45,731 bases of DNA from the NCBI GenBank assembly GCA_900757485.1, contig CAAEOA010000262.1, positions 1 through 45,731 on the forward strand, read 5' to 3'. This DNA is from Oscillospiraceae bacterium (GTDB lineage Bacteria; Bacillota; Clostridia; Oscillospirales; Ruminococcaceae). The notes under the pieces were generated by a model that was not told the origin of the DNA, did no database searches, and was given only the letters and a program-made list of their open reading frames with translations. Below, one piece after another: positions 34,105 through 42,177 of this stretch (within the stretch, counting starts at the first letter, position 1; each line of letters starts with the position of its first letter). Made by a program: the position numbers and the translations under genes.

Positions 34105-34350
34105 ATGCATGAAAAAACAATGACATTTAAAGTTCATGAAGATAAAGATTCCGAAATGAAGCAGATTTTAACGACGGTTTATGATGCATTACGTGAAAAA
34201 GGATATAATCCTATTAATCAGATTGTCGGATATATTTTGTCGGAGGATCCTACCTACATTACCACCTATAATAATGCCAGAAGTTTGATTCGCCGCATTG
34301 ACCGTGATGAATTGCTTCAAGCATTGGTAAAGTCTTATCTTACCGAATAA
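34105..34350 (+). CDS. ireB: IreB-family regulatory phosphoprotein (UPF0297)
   Basis: An 81-residue protein with the family pattern: TMTFKVHEDKDSEMKQIL, then VYDALREKGYNPINQIVGYILSEDPTYIT, and RSLIRRIDRDELLQALVKSYL. In Enterococcus IreB is a substrate of the Ser/Thr kinase IreK and affects cephalosporin resistance; the N-terminal threonines phosphorylated there correspond to the TMTF region. In many Firmicutes it precedes ruvX (yqgF); here it stands alone. TAGGAGGC precedes the ATG. Confidence 0.95.
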   Translation: MHEKTMTFKVHEDKDSEMKQILTTVYDALREKGYNPINQIVGYILSEDPTYITTYNNARSLIRRIDRDELLQALVKSYLTE

Positions 34351-34408
34351 TCCGGAATGTAGCCAAAAACGGTACAGTCTTTTAATCACCTAAATCCAAT
34401 GAAAAAGC

Positions 34409-34454
34409 AACAAGCCGAAAAAGGCAGTTATAAGTCCTTTTCGGCTTGTTTTAT
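34409..34454. terminator. Terminator between ireB and the DUF6483-like gene
   Basis: AACAAGCCGAAAAAGG (34409-34424) pairs with CCTTTTCGGCTTGTT (34436-34450), with one bulged A. T-rich sequence follows on both strands, so it can end both convergent genes. Confidence 0.75.
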
Positions 34455-34482
34455 GTAATAAAACAATTTGTCATATCATTCT

Positions 34483-34851
34483 TTACTCGGCAACCGGATA
34501 AAGAGTCCGCAAACGCTTTAATCCACTGGAAATGCGATCTGCAGAATATCCGTTTTCGGTCAATTTTTGTTCATCCGTCTGTCCGAGTTTCTGATAAAAT
34601 TGCATGGCGGTATTGATGTAATATTTCCCGTCCGTCTGTTCTAATTTTTTAAACAGCAAATCCTCTGCCTCACAATATTTCCCTTCGTAATACAGTTTGG
34701 TCAGTCGATACTCAAAAAAAGCGATTTCATCTATTACTCCGTTTTCATCCACTATGCTGACCATGGATTCCTGTTCATGATAATGCGCAATTTTAGACAA
34801 AAATTGTGCCATGTCTTCAATCATTCTTAAAATATAATCCTGCTGAAACAT
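34483..34851 (-). CDS. DUF6483-like hypothetical protein
   Basis: A soluble, helical protein of 122 residues beginning MFQQDYILRMIEDMAQFLSK, which resembles the start of DUF6483 proteins of Clostridia. The C-terminal half looks like two helical repeats (LTKLYYEGKYCEAEDLLFKKL, shown as TPR-like spacing). The function is unknown. GAGAGGCAAGT places the start at ATG 34851; the longer open frame extends into the promoter and is not used. Confidence 0.65.
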   Translation of the reverse strand: MFQQDYILRMIEDMAQFLSKIAHYHEQESMVSIVDENGVIDEIAFFEYRLTKLYYEGKYCEAEDLLFKKLEQTDGKYYINTAMQFYQKLGQTDEQKLTENGYSADRISSGLKRLRTLYPVAE

Positions 34852-34894
34852 ACTTGCCTCTCTACTGCGCACAAAAGCGCTTATTTTTTTTGTC

Positions 34895-34923
34895 AGTGTA
34901 TCACAAACGAACAGTAATGTCAA
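34895..34923 (-). promoter_or_regulatory. Promoter of the DUF6483-like gene
   Basis: On the minus strand TTGACA (34918-34923), a 17-nt spacer and TACACT (34895-34900) lie about 45 nt before the start codon. Confidence 0.7.
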
Positions 34924-34928
34924 ACAAG

Positions 34929-34961
34929 GTCACAAGCTCCGGTTAAACCGGAGCTTGTGAC
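34929..34961 (-). terminator. Hairpin after copA, probable terminator
   Basis: A perfect 16-bp stem (34929-34944 with 34946-34961, single central base) lies 29 nt after the copA stop. Only CTTGTTTG follows on the minus strand, so termination may be incomplete. Confidence 0.6.
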
Positions 34962-34990
34962 TGCTTCACGAAACCATGTTGCGAGACTCC

Positions 34991-35197
34991 TTACTTTATC
35001 TTGACAACCTCATATCCTGCATCGGTCACAACCTTGACAAGCATCTCATCCTCTACCGGATGAGATAGCTGTAAAACCGCTTTTTTCTCTTCCAAGCAGA
35101 CCTCTGCATGCACTCCGTCTATGCCGTTGAGCGCCGTTTCCACCCTGCCTTTGCAATGATTGCATGACATGCCTTCGATAAACATTTCTTTTTCCAT
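34991..35197 (-). CDS. copZ: CopZ-like copper chaperone, possible internal translation product of copA
   Basis: ATG 35197 is preceded by AAGGAGGA (35205-35212) with 7-nt spacing, and would give a 68-residue heavy-metal-associated protein (EMFIEGMSCNHCKGRVE, end AGYEVVKIK), the normal size of CopZ. The same frame continues upstream without a stop into the ATPase, so the domain is made both as part of CopA and possibly on its own. In E. coli a separate chaperone, CopA(Z), is also made from copA, by ribosomal frameshifting. Confidence 0.6.
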   Translation of the reverse strand: MEKEMFIEGMSCNHCKGRVETALNGIDGVHAEVCLEEKKAVLQLSHPVEDEMLVKVVTDAGYEVVKIK

Positions 35198-37546
35198 TAT
35201 TGTATCCTCCTTGATATTCATTACATTCGGAATAACCGGCTGTTTCGCGTTGTGCTCCTGTGATACGGTGCGGTATTTCGGATGAAACAACTTGAGTCGC
35301 AGTGCATTACTCACAACGCAAACAGAACTCAAACTCATCGCGGCTGCTGCAAACATCGGATTGAGCTTCCATCCCAGCACCGAGAAAAATACACCCGCCG
35401 CTAACGGAATTCCGATGGTATTATAAATCAACGCCCAAAACAAATTTTCTTTAATATTGCGAATCGTTGCCTTGCTCAATTGTACTGCCGCTACCGCGTC
35501 CAAAAGATCGTTTTTCATTAATATAACATCTGCCGACTCAATGGCAATATCTGTTCCCGCACCGATTGCAATACCGACATCCGCACGCGCCAAGGCTGGA
35601 GAATCGTTAATGCCGTCCCCTACCATAGCAACTTTTTTTCCGGATTCCTGCAGCTGTCTGATTTTTTGCTCTTTTTGTTGGGGCAACACTTCGGCAAATA
35701 CTTCATCGATCTCCACTTCCTTTTTGATCGCATTCGCGGTCTTGGAATGATCCCCGGTAAGCATCACCGTAGCAATTCCCATATGCTTTAATTCCGAAAC
35801 GGCTGTTTTACTGGAAGGTTTTAAGGTATCTTTTACCGCAATTACTCCAATTGTTTTTTGCTCATCTGCAAAAAACAAAGGGGTTTTTCCCTGCTCTGCA
35901 AAATCAGAGACAACATTTTCCGGCAAATTCATTGAAATTTGATTTTCCGTGAGCATCATTCGGTTACCTGCAAAAAATTTTTTTCCCGCTATCGCACCGA
36001 TAATCCCCCGCCCCGTAACCGATTCAAAATAATTCAGAGAATCAGGCTGAATATTTGCACTGTCCGCACGATGCATAATTGCTTCTGCCAACGGATGCTC
36101 CGAAGCGTTTTCCAAAGACGCAGCTATTTTTAAAAGCTCCTCTTCTGAAACGCCTTCGACAGTGACAATATCGGTAACAATCGGTTTTCCCTCGGTCAGC
36201 GTACCTGTTTTATCAAATACAATCGTATTGATTCCATGCAATATTTCCAACGCTTCAGCGGATTTAATTAAAATACCGTTTTGCGCACCTTTTCCTGTTC
36301 CGACCATAATTGCGGTCGGGGTAGCAAGTCCCAATGCGCAAGGGCAGGAAATCACCAGAACCGCTATTCCGATAGACAGTGAAAATGCAAAGGATTTACC
36401 GACTAGCAGCCATGCAATAACAGCCACAGCGGCAATGGCAATTACAATCGGTACAAACACTCCGCTCACCCGGTCAGCCAGCTTGGCAATCGGAGCTTTC
36501 GAAGAACCGGCTTCTTCCACCAGGCGAATAATCTGAGATAATGTAGTATCCTCTCCGACCTTGGTCGCTTTCATCCGAAAATATCCGGCTTTATTCACAG
36601 TAGCGCCGATGACAGTATCTCCTGCTCCTTTTTCAACAGGAATACTTTCTCCGGTGATTGCGGCTTCGTCCACCGCAGTTTGTCCCTCAACGATGATTCC
36701 GTCTACCGGAATGGTTTTACCGGGTTTGATTACGATAATATCGCCTAAAACTACTTCTTCCGATGGAATTTCAAGCTCTTCTCCTTCCCGAATCACCAGC
36801 GTAGTTTTCGGCGCCAGATTCATCAGTTTGGTGATTGCCTCTGATGTCTTTCCTTTCGCGCGGGTTTCTAAGTACTTACCTAGTGTAATCAAAGTCAAAA
36901 TCATTCCGGCAGACTCAAAATACAAATCCATAGTGTATTGGTGAACCTGTTCCATATTTTGATGTCCTAAACCGATTCCGATTTGATAAATGGCAAAAAT
37001 TCCATAAACAATTGCCGCTGCCGAACCAATCGCAATCAAAGAGTCCATATTCGGCGAGCCTTTAAACAACGTCTTAAATCCCACCTGAAAATATTTAAAG
37101 TTTACAAAAACAATGGGAAGGATCAGTAAGAACTGCGTAAATGCAAAGGTCAGCGCATTTGCATGCCCGGTCAAAAAAGACGGCAGCGGCACGCCCATCA
37201 TGTGTCCCATCGAGATATAAAATAACGGGATCAAAAATACCAGCGAAAGAATCAGCCGGAACTTCATGTTTTTTAATTCTCCTGCAACAGCATCTTCCGG
37301 AGCAGAAGGGGCTGTCCTATCTGATTTTTTTGACAAAATAAGCGATGCATGATATCCGCCGGATTCAACGGCATGTAAAATATCCGAAACCGATACGAGA
37401 TCGGATGAAAAATCCACCGTCATGCTGTTGCTTAGCAAATTTACCGTGCAGTTTTTCACTCCGTTTAATTTAGAAACGCTTTTCTCAACATGAGCGGCGC
37501 AGGCAGAACAGGTCATCCCCGTAACTTGAAATTTTTCATGAGCCAT
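34991..37546 (-). CDS. copA: Copper-exporting P1B-type ATPase fused to a C-terminal CopZ-like domain
   Basis: The 851-residue protein has an N-terminal heavy-metal domain (GMTCSACAAHV), eight predicted membrane helices, the ion-binding CPC motif (VISCPCALGLATPT), phosphorylation site DKTGTLTEG, and GDGINDSPAL. The CPC motif with Cu-type spacing indicates Cu(I) export. After the usual ATPase end, about 24 linker residues join in frame to a second heavy-metal domain (residues 784-851; MSCNHC). That domain has its own strong ribosome binding site (separate entry). The start ATG 37546 has GAGGGG upstream. Confidence 0.92.
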   Translation of the reverse strand: MAHEKFQVTGMTCSACAAHVEKSVSKLNGVKNCTVNLLSNSMTVDFSSDLVSVSDILHAVESGGYHASLILSKKSDRTAPSAPEDAVAGELKNMKFRLILSLVFLIPLFYISMGHMMGVPLPSFLTGHANALTFAFTQFLLILPIVFVNFKYFQVGFKTLFKGSPNMDSLIAIGSAAAIVYGIFAIYQIGIGLGHQNMEQVHQYTMDLYFESAGMILTLITLGKYLETRAKGKTSEAITKLMNLAPKTTLVIREGEELEIPSEEVVLGDIIVIKPGKTIPVDGIIVEGQTAVDEAAITGESIPVEKGAGDTVIGATVNKAGYFRMKATKVGEDTTLSQIIRLVEEAGSSKAPIAKLADRVSGVFVPIVIAIAAVAVIAWLLVGKSFAFSLSIGIAVLVISCPCALGLATPTAIMVGTGKGAQNGILIKSAEALEILHGINTIVFDKTGTLTEGKPIVTDIVTVEGVSEEELLKIAASLENASEHPLAEAIMHRADSANIQPDSLNYFESVTGRGIIGAIAGKKFFAGNRMMLTENQISMNLPENVVSDFAEQGKTPLFFADEQKTIGVIAVKDTLKPSSKTAVSELKHMGIATVMLTGDHSKTANAIKKEVEIDEVFAEVLPQQKEQKIRQLQESGKKVAMVGDGINDSPALARADVGIAIGAGTDIAIESADVILMKNDLLDAVAAVQLSKATIRNIKENLFWALIYNTIGIPLAAGVFFSVLGWKLNPMFAAAAMSLSSVCVVSNALRLKLFHPKYRTVSQEHNAKQPVIPNVMNIKEDTIMEKEMFIEGMSCNHCKGRVETALNGIDGVHAEVCLEEKKAVLQLSHPVEDEMLVKVVTDAGYEVVKIK

Positions 37547-37610
37547 AACAATATTTACCCCTCGGTCAGTTTCCATTCCTGTATTTTCAATATCTACAAT
37601 TACAGTATAT

Positions 37611-37638
37611 ATTATAATCTGATTTTTTCAAAAGTCAA
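37611..37638 (-). promoter_or_regulatory. Promoter of copA
   Basis: On the minus strand TTGACT (37633-37638), a 16-nt spacer and TATAAT (37611-37616). No clear CopY box or CsoR site was found between it and the gene. Confidence 0.65.
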
Positions 37639-37662
37639 TAGCATCAAACACACAGAGTTCAC

Positions 37663-37694
37663 AAAAAAAAGGACGGGGTTTACCCATCCTTTTG
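37663..37694 (-). terminator. Intrinsic terminator of the candidate small RNA or of the 66-residue gene
   Basis: AAAAGGATGGG and CCCCGTCCTTTT pair around TAAA and run into a tract of eight T residues on the minus strand. Confidence 0.8.
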
Positions 37695-37757
37695 CAGGGA
37701 AAATGCCCGCATTTATCAAGCTCATATGCGTTTTTTCAATAAAGCGATTTCCCTGCC
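37663..37757 (-). ncRNA. Candidate structured small RNA with its own promoter and terminator
   Basis: On the minus strand a perfect TATAAT (37760-37765) is followed by CAGGCAGGG, so transcription should start near 37753-37757. The RNA would open with GCAGGGAAA, which pairs with TTTCCCTGC at its other side (plus 37748-37756 with 37694-37702). Inside, CGCAT pairs with ATGCG (37726-37730 with 37708-37712). A terminator hairpin (AAGGATGGG/CCCCGTCCTT) with eight T residues ends it at 37663. The sequence matches no RNA family known to the annotator. The -35 box is weak, and the element could instead be the 3' untranslated region of the upstream small gene. Confidence 0.5.
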
Positions 37758-37798
37758 TGATTATAGTATATCCGATGTCATAACATAATATACCGACA

Positions 37799-37999
37799 TT
37801 ATTTGATATCAATTACATATTCTTTCAGGCTGCTCAGCTCTTTCATCAACGGTACCCCAATGACCTTAGCCAACGCTTGATTGAGCTCGTCATACTGATT
37901 TCCGGTTACAATAATTTCATCATATCGATGCTGCTGTAAATCCTCTATCCTACGGTCAATTTCAGAAATAATCTGCGCTTTTATATTATTCATTTTCAT
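37799..37999 (-). CDS. Small hypothetical protein
   Basis: A 66-residue protein, not recognised. It begins with a helical, charged segment (IKAQIISEIDRRIEDLQQHR), followed by DEIIVTGNQYDELNQALAKVIGVPL and ends LSSLKEYVIDIK. No signal peptide, membrane segment or cysteine is seen. AAAGGA lies 7 nt before ATG 37999, and GGTGG lies 6 nt before the ATG two codons later, so translation is plausible. It has no obvious operon partner. Confidence 0.55.
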   Translation of the reverse strand: MKMNNIKAQIISEIDRRIEDLQQHRYDEIIVTGNQYDELNQALAKVIGVPLMKELSSLKEYVIDIK

Positions 38000-38066
38000 C
38001 CACCATTCCTTTTTGAATTTCGTTAACTGAAATTATTACTAGTATTTCAATCAATGAAAGGAATAT

Positions 38067-40502
38067 TCACATATCGCGTTTTCGGGATGTTCTGTATCTG
38101 CATATAAGAAAAAGCGATAATACAAGCACAGTTACAACAGTGATGCCGACGCCAAAACGAAATCCGGTCGGATAGAAAGTGAATTTTATTTCATGTATTC
38201 CTTTTGAAAGCGACACCATAATAAAAGTATCCTGAAAAGCTTTATAGTCTGCCTTTTTTCCATCAACTGACAAAGTAAAACCTTTATCAAACGGGATGGA
38301 AGTATATAAATATCCATCATTCGGCATTGACACGCTGCCCGAAATATTACCGTTTTGATAGCTTTTCGTTTTCATCCCGTTTTCTTGTAAACCAACCATC
38401 AGCGAAGAAAAGGTTTCAGTATCTAGTTCGCAGATTTCTTCTGCAAGCGGGTCAATCCAACCGCTGTAAAACTGACAAACCACTTCCAGTTCCTGTCCCG
38501 GTTCAAAACTGCCGAGATACAGGCTGTGTTTCGTTGCGCTTCCGAAATAGGAAGCAATCTCCTGCCCGTTTACATAAATTTTTGCATTAGCATGTGTATT
38601 GCTTGCTAATGAAATATATATGGGGTTGTCTGATACGGCGTTAAACCGATATATCAACTTACTGTCGTCCACTGTTTCTTTTTCAAAAGCAATCTCATGA
38701 AAAACTTCCGTATTTTTCCCGCATATTGCACTAAGTAAACGGTTTTGGTTTTCAAGATATAAATAATGATCTAACGACAGCACATTTTCCGGGTTTACCG
38801 AGCCGATAAAACCTACCGGCAGATAATATGGATTCTCATACAATGTAATGCCGTCATTTGTCATAACCGATTGATAAAAATTAGGCAGTTTCTTTTCAGA
38901 CATGATGTATCGGACGCCGAATATACAGTCGGTTACCGGCGTAGAACCAAAATAAGAGTTCCAAAAGTAATCTTGTGCCAAACCAAGCTTCTTCAAAGTT
39001 TGATTGATTTGGTGATTATATACAGAGGAATAGTGAGTAATTCCGTTATATCCCAATGTTAACGCATCATTTTTGGACCATTCGAAATCCTTTTCGATTC
39101 GATACCAATTTGAGTTGTCTTCTTTTGCTTTGGCTACCAATAGACGAAGTTTCGAAAAAAAGTTTTCATATTCAGCCGTTGTTCGATATCGAAATTCGTC
39201 ATCCAAGCCATTGATCATTGTTTTTGCATTATAATATAATTCTCCGAACGTGCTTGCAAAAATCAAAACAGACAGAAATACCAGCGAGATCTGTAATATT
39301 CTTTTTTCGGATTTTTTACGAAACGCTGACACAAGGCTTCCAAACGCAGGCAGACAGGAAACCGTTTGCGCTGCCAGAAAAATCAATAAAAAACTAAAAA
39401 CGAAAGCGTAACGATGCGGAAACCAGTTTGGTGATTGAAAAATATGCCATATCGTGTCAGGCACCGTAAAAATAAAGCTGCATATCATAAAAACCACAAA
39501 TCCGGCAGAAAGCAATTTTTCTTTTAGCGAAAAATTGCGGAGTAAGAAATAAATCACTACAAGGACAAGAACGACTGTGCCGCAAAAAACAGACGGCAAT
39601 CCATGATATTGTATGGTATCATACTGCCCGGGTAAAAATTTAGTAAAAAGTTTTAATGGTTCAAAGTTTAAAAAGTTCTCCGGGAATCGAGTACCCTTCA
39701 TCTTTCCCTGCATTAAGTCAAATAAAGTAGGTATCGTCAGCCATGCCGACAAGCCGGCTGCTGCTATAACAGACAGAAAAAAAGTAAGAAACTTCTTGCC
39801 GATATCCGATATCGAATACTTAGCAGTTTTAGCAAAATATCGATATAAAAAGTAACATGCCGTAAAAACCCCTGCCATATATGAAATGTAGTAATTAGAT
39901 AGGAACATCACTGCCAGACTAAAAATCAACAGTAACGGAGTCCTTTGCTCCAGTATCCATTCCACACCCAAAATAACAATCGGCAACCAAATTACAACAT
40001 CCAGCCACATAATGGATAAAGAATAAACCAAATTATAGCTCATCAGTGCATAGCAGGAGGATAACAGAAGCAGCGCTGCCGGTTTATCCGATAAAAATCG
40101 ATGCAGAAAGATTGCCATAGTCAATCCGGATAAAGAAATTTTTAAAACAGTCAAAATCCAAAGGCTGAGCAAAAATTGGCTTTCCGGGAAAAGTAGCGTA
40201 ATAAAAGAGAAAGGGCTTGACATATAAAATGCAAAAAAACCGATGTTATTTGTGCCCATTGACTTTGACCAGGAAAACAAAATACTGCTTTCTCCGCTTG
40301 TAATCTGTCGTAAAGAAGCCAAAGCAGGCGCAAATTGTTCCGACATATCCATAACCAAAATGGATTTTTCACCAAACGGGTAAAAGCCCAACGTGTAATA
40401 TGCAACAATCAAAATAACGGCAGGAATGAGAAAAGACAAACACAGTATTCCTAATAATTTCCAGTTCGTTTGAAGTCGAAAATTGGCGTGTAACTTTTTC
40501 AT
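38067..40502 (-). CDS. YfhO-family multi-spanning membrane protein
   Basis: An 811-residue protein with about 13 membrane helices in the first 430 residues, a large extracytoplasmic region (about 440-775) and a final helix before a basic end (CRYRTSRKRDM). Motifs typical of YfhO proteins include DMSEQFAP, KSMGTNNIGFFAFYMSSPF and DDEFRY. The family is thought to take part in glycosylation of lipoteichoic acid or other envelope polymers, with a GT-C like fold. The start is ATG 40502 with CAAGGTATT; the longer frame from 40550 lacks a ribosome binding site. Confidence 0.88.
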   Translation of the reverse strand: MKKLHANFRLQTNWKLLGILCLSFLIPAVILIVAYYTLGFYPFGEKSILVMDMSEQFAPALASLRQITSGESSILFSWSKSMGTNNIGFFAFYMSSPFSFITLLFPESQFLLSLWILTVLKISLSGLTMAIFLHRFLSDKPAALLLLSSCYALMSYNLVYSLSIMWLDVVIWLPIVILGVEWILEQRTPLLLIFSLAVMFLSNYYISYMAGVFTACYFLYRYFAKTAKYSISDIGKKFLTFFLSVIAAAGLSAWLTIPTLFDLMQGKMKGTRFPENFLNFEPLKLFTKFLPGQYDTIQYHGLPSVFCGTVVLVLVVIYFLLRNFSLKEKLLSAGFVVFMICSFIFTVPDTIWHIFQSPNWFPHRYAFVFSFLLIFLAAQTVSCLPAFGSLVSAFRKKSEKRILQISLVFLSVLIFASTFGELYYNAKTMINGLDDEFRYRTTAEYENFFSKLRLLVAKAKEDNSNWYRIEKDFEWSKNDALTLGYNGITHYSSVYNHQINQTLKKLGLAQDYFWNSYFGSTPVTDCIFGVRYIMSEKKLPNFYQSVMTNDGITLYENPYYLPVGFIGSVNPENVLSLDHYLYLENQNRLLSAICGKNTEVFHEIAFEKETVDDSKLIYRFNAVSDNPIYISLASNTHANAKIYVNGQEIASYFGSATKHSLYLGSFEPGQELEVVCQFYSGWIDPLAEEICELDTETFSSLMVGLQENGMKTKSYQNGNISGSVSMPNDGYLYTSIPFDKGFTLSVDGKKADYKAFQDTFIMVSLSKGIHEIKFTFYPTGFRFGVGITVVTVLVLSLFLICRYRTSRKRDM

Positions 40503-40663
40503 AATACCTTGATTCCTTTTGTAAATTTTGTTTGGCAGGATAGATGACATTATCTAATAAGGCTGAATACAAACCATCATATTTCAGAACATTCCCCTTT
40601 TTCGATGATGATTCTATTTCTATTTTAAACGAATTACACTATAAACACAATATTAAATGTAAA

Positions 40664-40691
40664 AATGTTTCATTTTTTATTATGAAACATT
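40664..40691. repeat. Inverted repeat in the divergent yfhO-spmA intergenic region
   Basis: AATGTTTCAT (40664-40673) and ATGAAACATT (40682-40691) are perfect inverted arms around 8 nt. A second short palindrome, ATGCTATATAGCAT, lies at 40771-40784 just before spmA. Either could be an operator for the divergent genes. The remainder of this 308-nt gap is AT-rich with nothing else supported. Confidence 0.5.
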
Positions 40692-40810
40692 GATAATTAA
40701 TATGAATAAAGTACTACTGCATCCGTTTTTGATAGAATTAAATACTGATTTTTTGTTTTTTTACATATACATGCTATATAGCATAAATGTATAAAGGGTG
40801 TGATGGAAAA

Positions 40811-41401
40811 ATGATGAAGTGGATTTTTGTCTGTATGATTGTGATTTCTACTCTATTCGGCGCACTCAACGGAAGAATCGGAGATGTCTCAAACGCGCTG
40901 ATACAAGGCAGCGGCAATGCCGTCACCTTGGTCATATCCCTTATGGGAGCAATGTGTCTTTGGAGCGGAGTTATGAAGGTTGCAGACGAAGCAGGATTAA
41001 CCAATATGGTAGCCAAACTGTTATCTCCGATTACGAAGCACCTGTTCAAAGGACTGGATACTGATTCTCCCGCTATGAAAGCGATTTCAATGAATATTAC
41101 AGCCAATCTGCTGGGATTGGGAAATGCTGCAACACCGCTTGGCATCGAGGCAATGAGAAAAATGGCAGAAGATGAAAAAATCAAAGATACGGCAAGCAAT
41201 AATATGATTACTTTCGTTGTGCTGAATACGGCTTCGATTCAATTAATTCCTACAACGATATCAGTGCTTCGGCTAAATCACGGCGCTACTGCACCGATGG
41301 ACATTCTTCCCGCTATTTTGCTATCCTCGGTAGTATCATTGAGCTTTGGCGTTATGATGGCCAAAGTGCTGGGACGTTTTCATGTTAGGAAACATCACTG
41401 A
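40811..41401 (+). CDS. spmA: Spore maturation protein A (nucleoside-recognition/Gate domain)
   Basis: A 196-residue membrane protein, the same length as Bacillus SpmA, with the Gate-domain pattern NALIQGSGNAVTLVISLMG, GLTNMVAKLLSPI, NITANLLGLGNAATPLGIEAM and MITFVVLNTASIQLIPTT (seen as these pieces). SpmA and SpmB are needed for spore-core dehydration. The start is placed at ATG 40811; an upstream ATG at 40787 would add eight residues encoded by the likely ribosome binding region. spmB follows after an unusually long 121-nt gap. Confidence 0.92.
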   Translation: MMKWIFVCMIVISTLFGALNGRIGDVSNALIQGSGNAVTLVISLMGAMCLWSGVMKVADEAGLTNMVAKLLSPITKHLFKGLDTDSPAMKAISMNITANLLGLGNAATPLGIEAMRKMAEDEKIKDTASNNMITFVVLNTASIQLIPTTISVLRLNHGATAPMDILPAILLSSVVSLSFGVMMAKVLGRFHVRKHH

Positions 41402-41522
41402 TACAGATAATCTCAATGATTCGCGTATTCGCGAAATCTCTCCGGCAAAATACTCATTAACGCTTCGGATTGAATACGAAAGGATATAAAGTATCGTCTG
41501 CAAATCGGACGGTAACAACTGA

Positions 41523-42053
41523 ATGATTATGAGTTCTGTTACTAATTATGTGATTCCAGTGCTGATTTCAATGATTATGATTATGGGACTGGTAAAAGAT
41601 GTCAATGTCTTTGATACCTTCATTGAAGGAGCAAAGGAAGGATTTCAAACTTCAATCAAAATACTACCGGCTTTGGTTGCATTAATGGCAGCGGTAGCAA
41701 CATTTAAAGCGTCAGGCGCCTTGGATATTCTGACTCATGCGATCAGTCCGGTCACTAATTTTATTCATGTTCCGGAAGAGGTATTGCCATTAGCGTTGCT
41801 TCGGCCGATTTCGGGAAGCGGTTCTCTTGCCATGCTGGAAACGATTCTTTCTCAGCACGGACCGGACAGTTTTATAGGCAGAGTGGCAAGTGTAATACAG
41901 GGTTCCACTGAAACCACCTTTTATACAATCGCTGTCTATTACGGAGCCATAGGAATCAAGAACACCAGACATACGGTTTTTTCTTCGGTGTCGGCAGATC
42001 TGGTCAACTTGATTATGAGCTGCATCGCAGTGCGGTTGGTATTCGGAAATTAA
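41523..42053 (+). CDS. spmB: Spore maturation protein B
   Basis: A 176-residue membrane protein with the Gate-domain sequence YVIPVLISMIMIMGLVKDVNVFDTF, EGAKEGFQTSIKILPALVALM, RPISGSGSLAMLE and QGSTETTFYTIAVYYGAIG (pieces). It pairs with SpmA. Either ATG 41523 or ATG 41529 may start; neither has a strong ribosome binding site, so coupling to spmA is possible despite the gap. Confidence 0.92.
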   Translation: MIMSSVTNYVIPVLISMIMIMGLVKDVNVFDTFIEGAKEGFQTSIKILPALVALMAAVATFKASGALDILTHAISPVTNFIHVPEEVLPLALLRPISGSGSLAMLETILSQHGPDSFIGRVASVIQGSTETTFYTIAVYYGAIGIKNTRHTVFSSVSADLVNLIMSCIAVRLVFGN

Positions 42054-42061
42054 TTCGGTAC

Positions 42062-42090
42062 TTGATAAAGCGCGGTGAATTTGATATAAT
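42062..42090 (+). promoter_or_regulatory. Promoter of metA
   Basis: TTGATA (42062-42067), a 17-nt spacer and TATAAT (42085-42090) lie about 85 nt before metA. The short leader cannot hold a full SAM-I riboswitch or T-box. Confidence 0.7.
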
Positions 42091-42177
42091 TATTATCATC
42101 TGGTGAAAGATCCAAAAATTACCCCATACCCATTCATCAGGAGACAAAATAAATTTAGTTGAAAGAGCTGATTTTAA

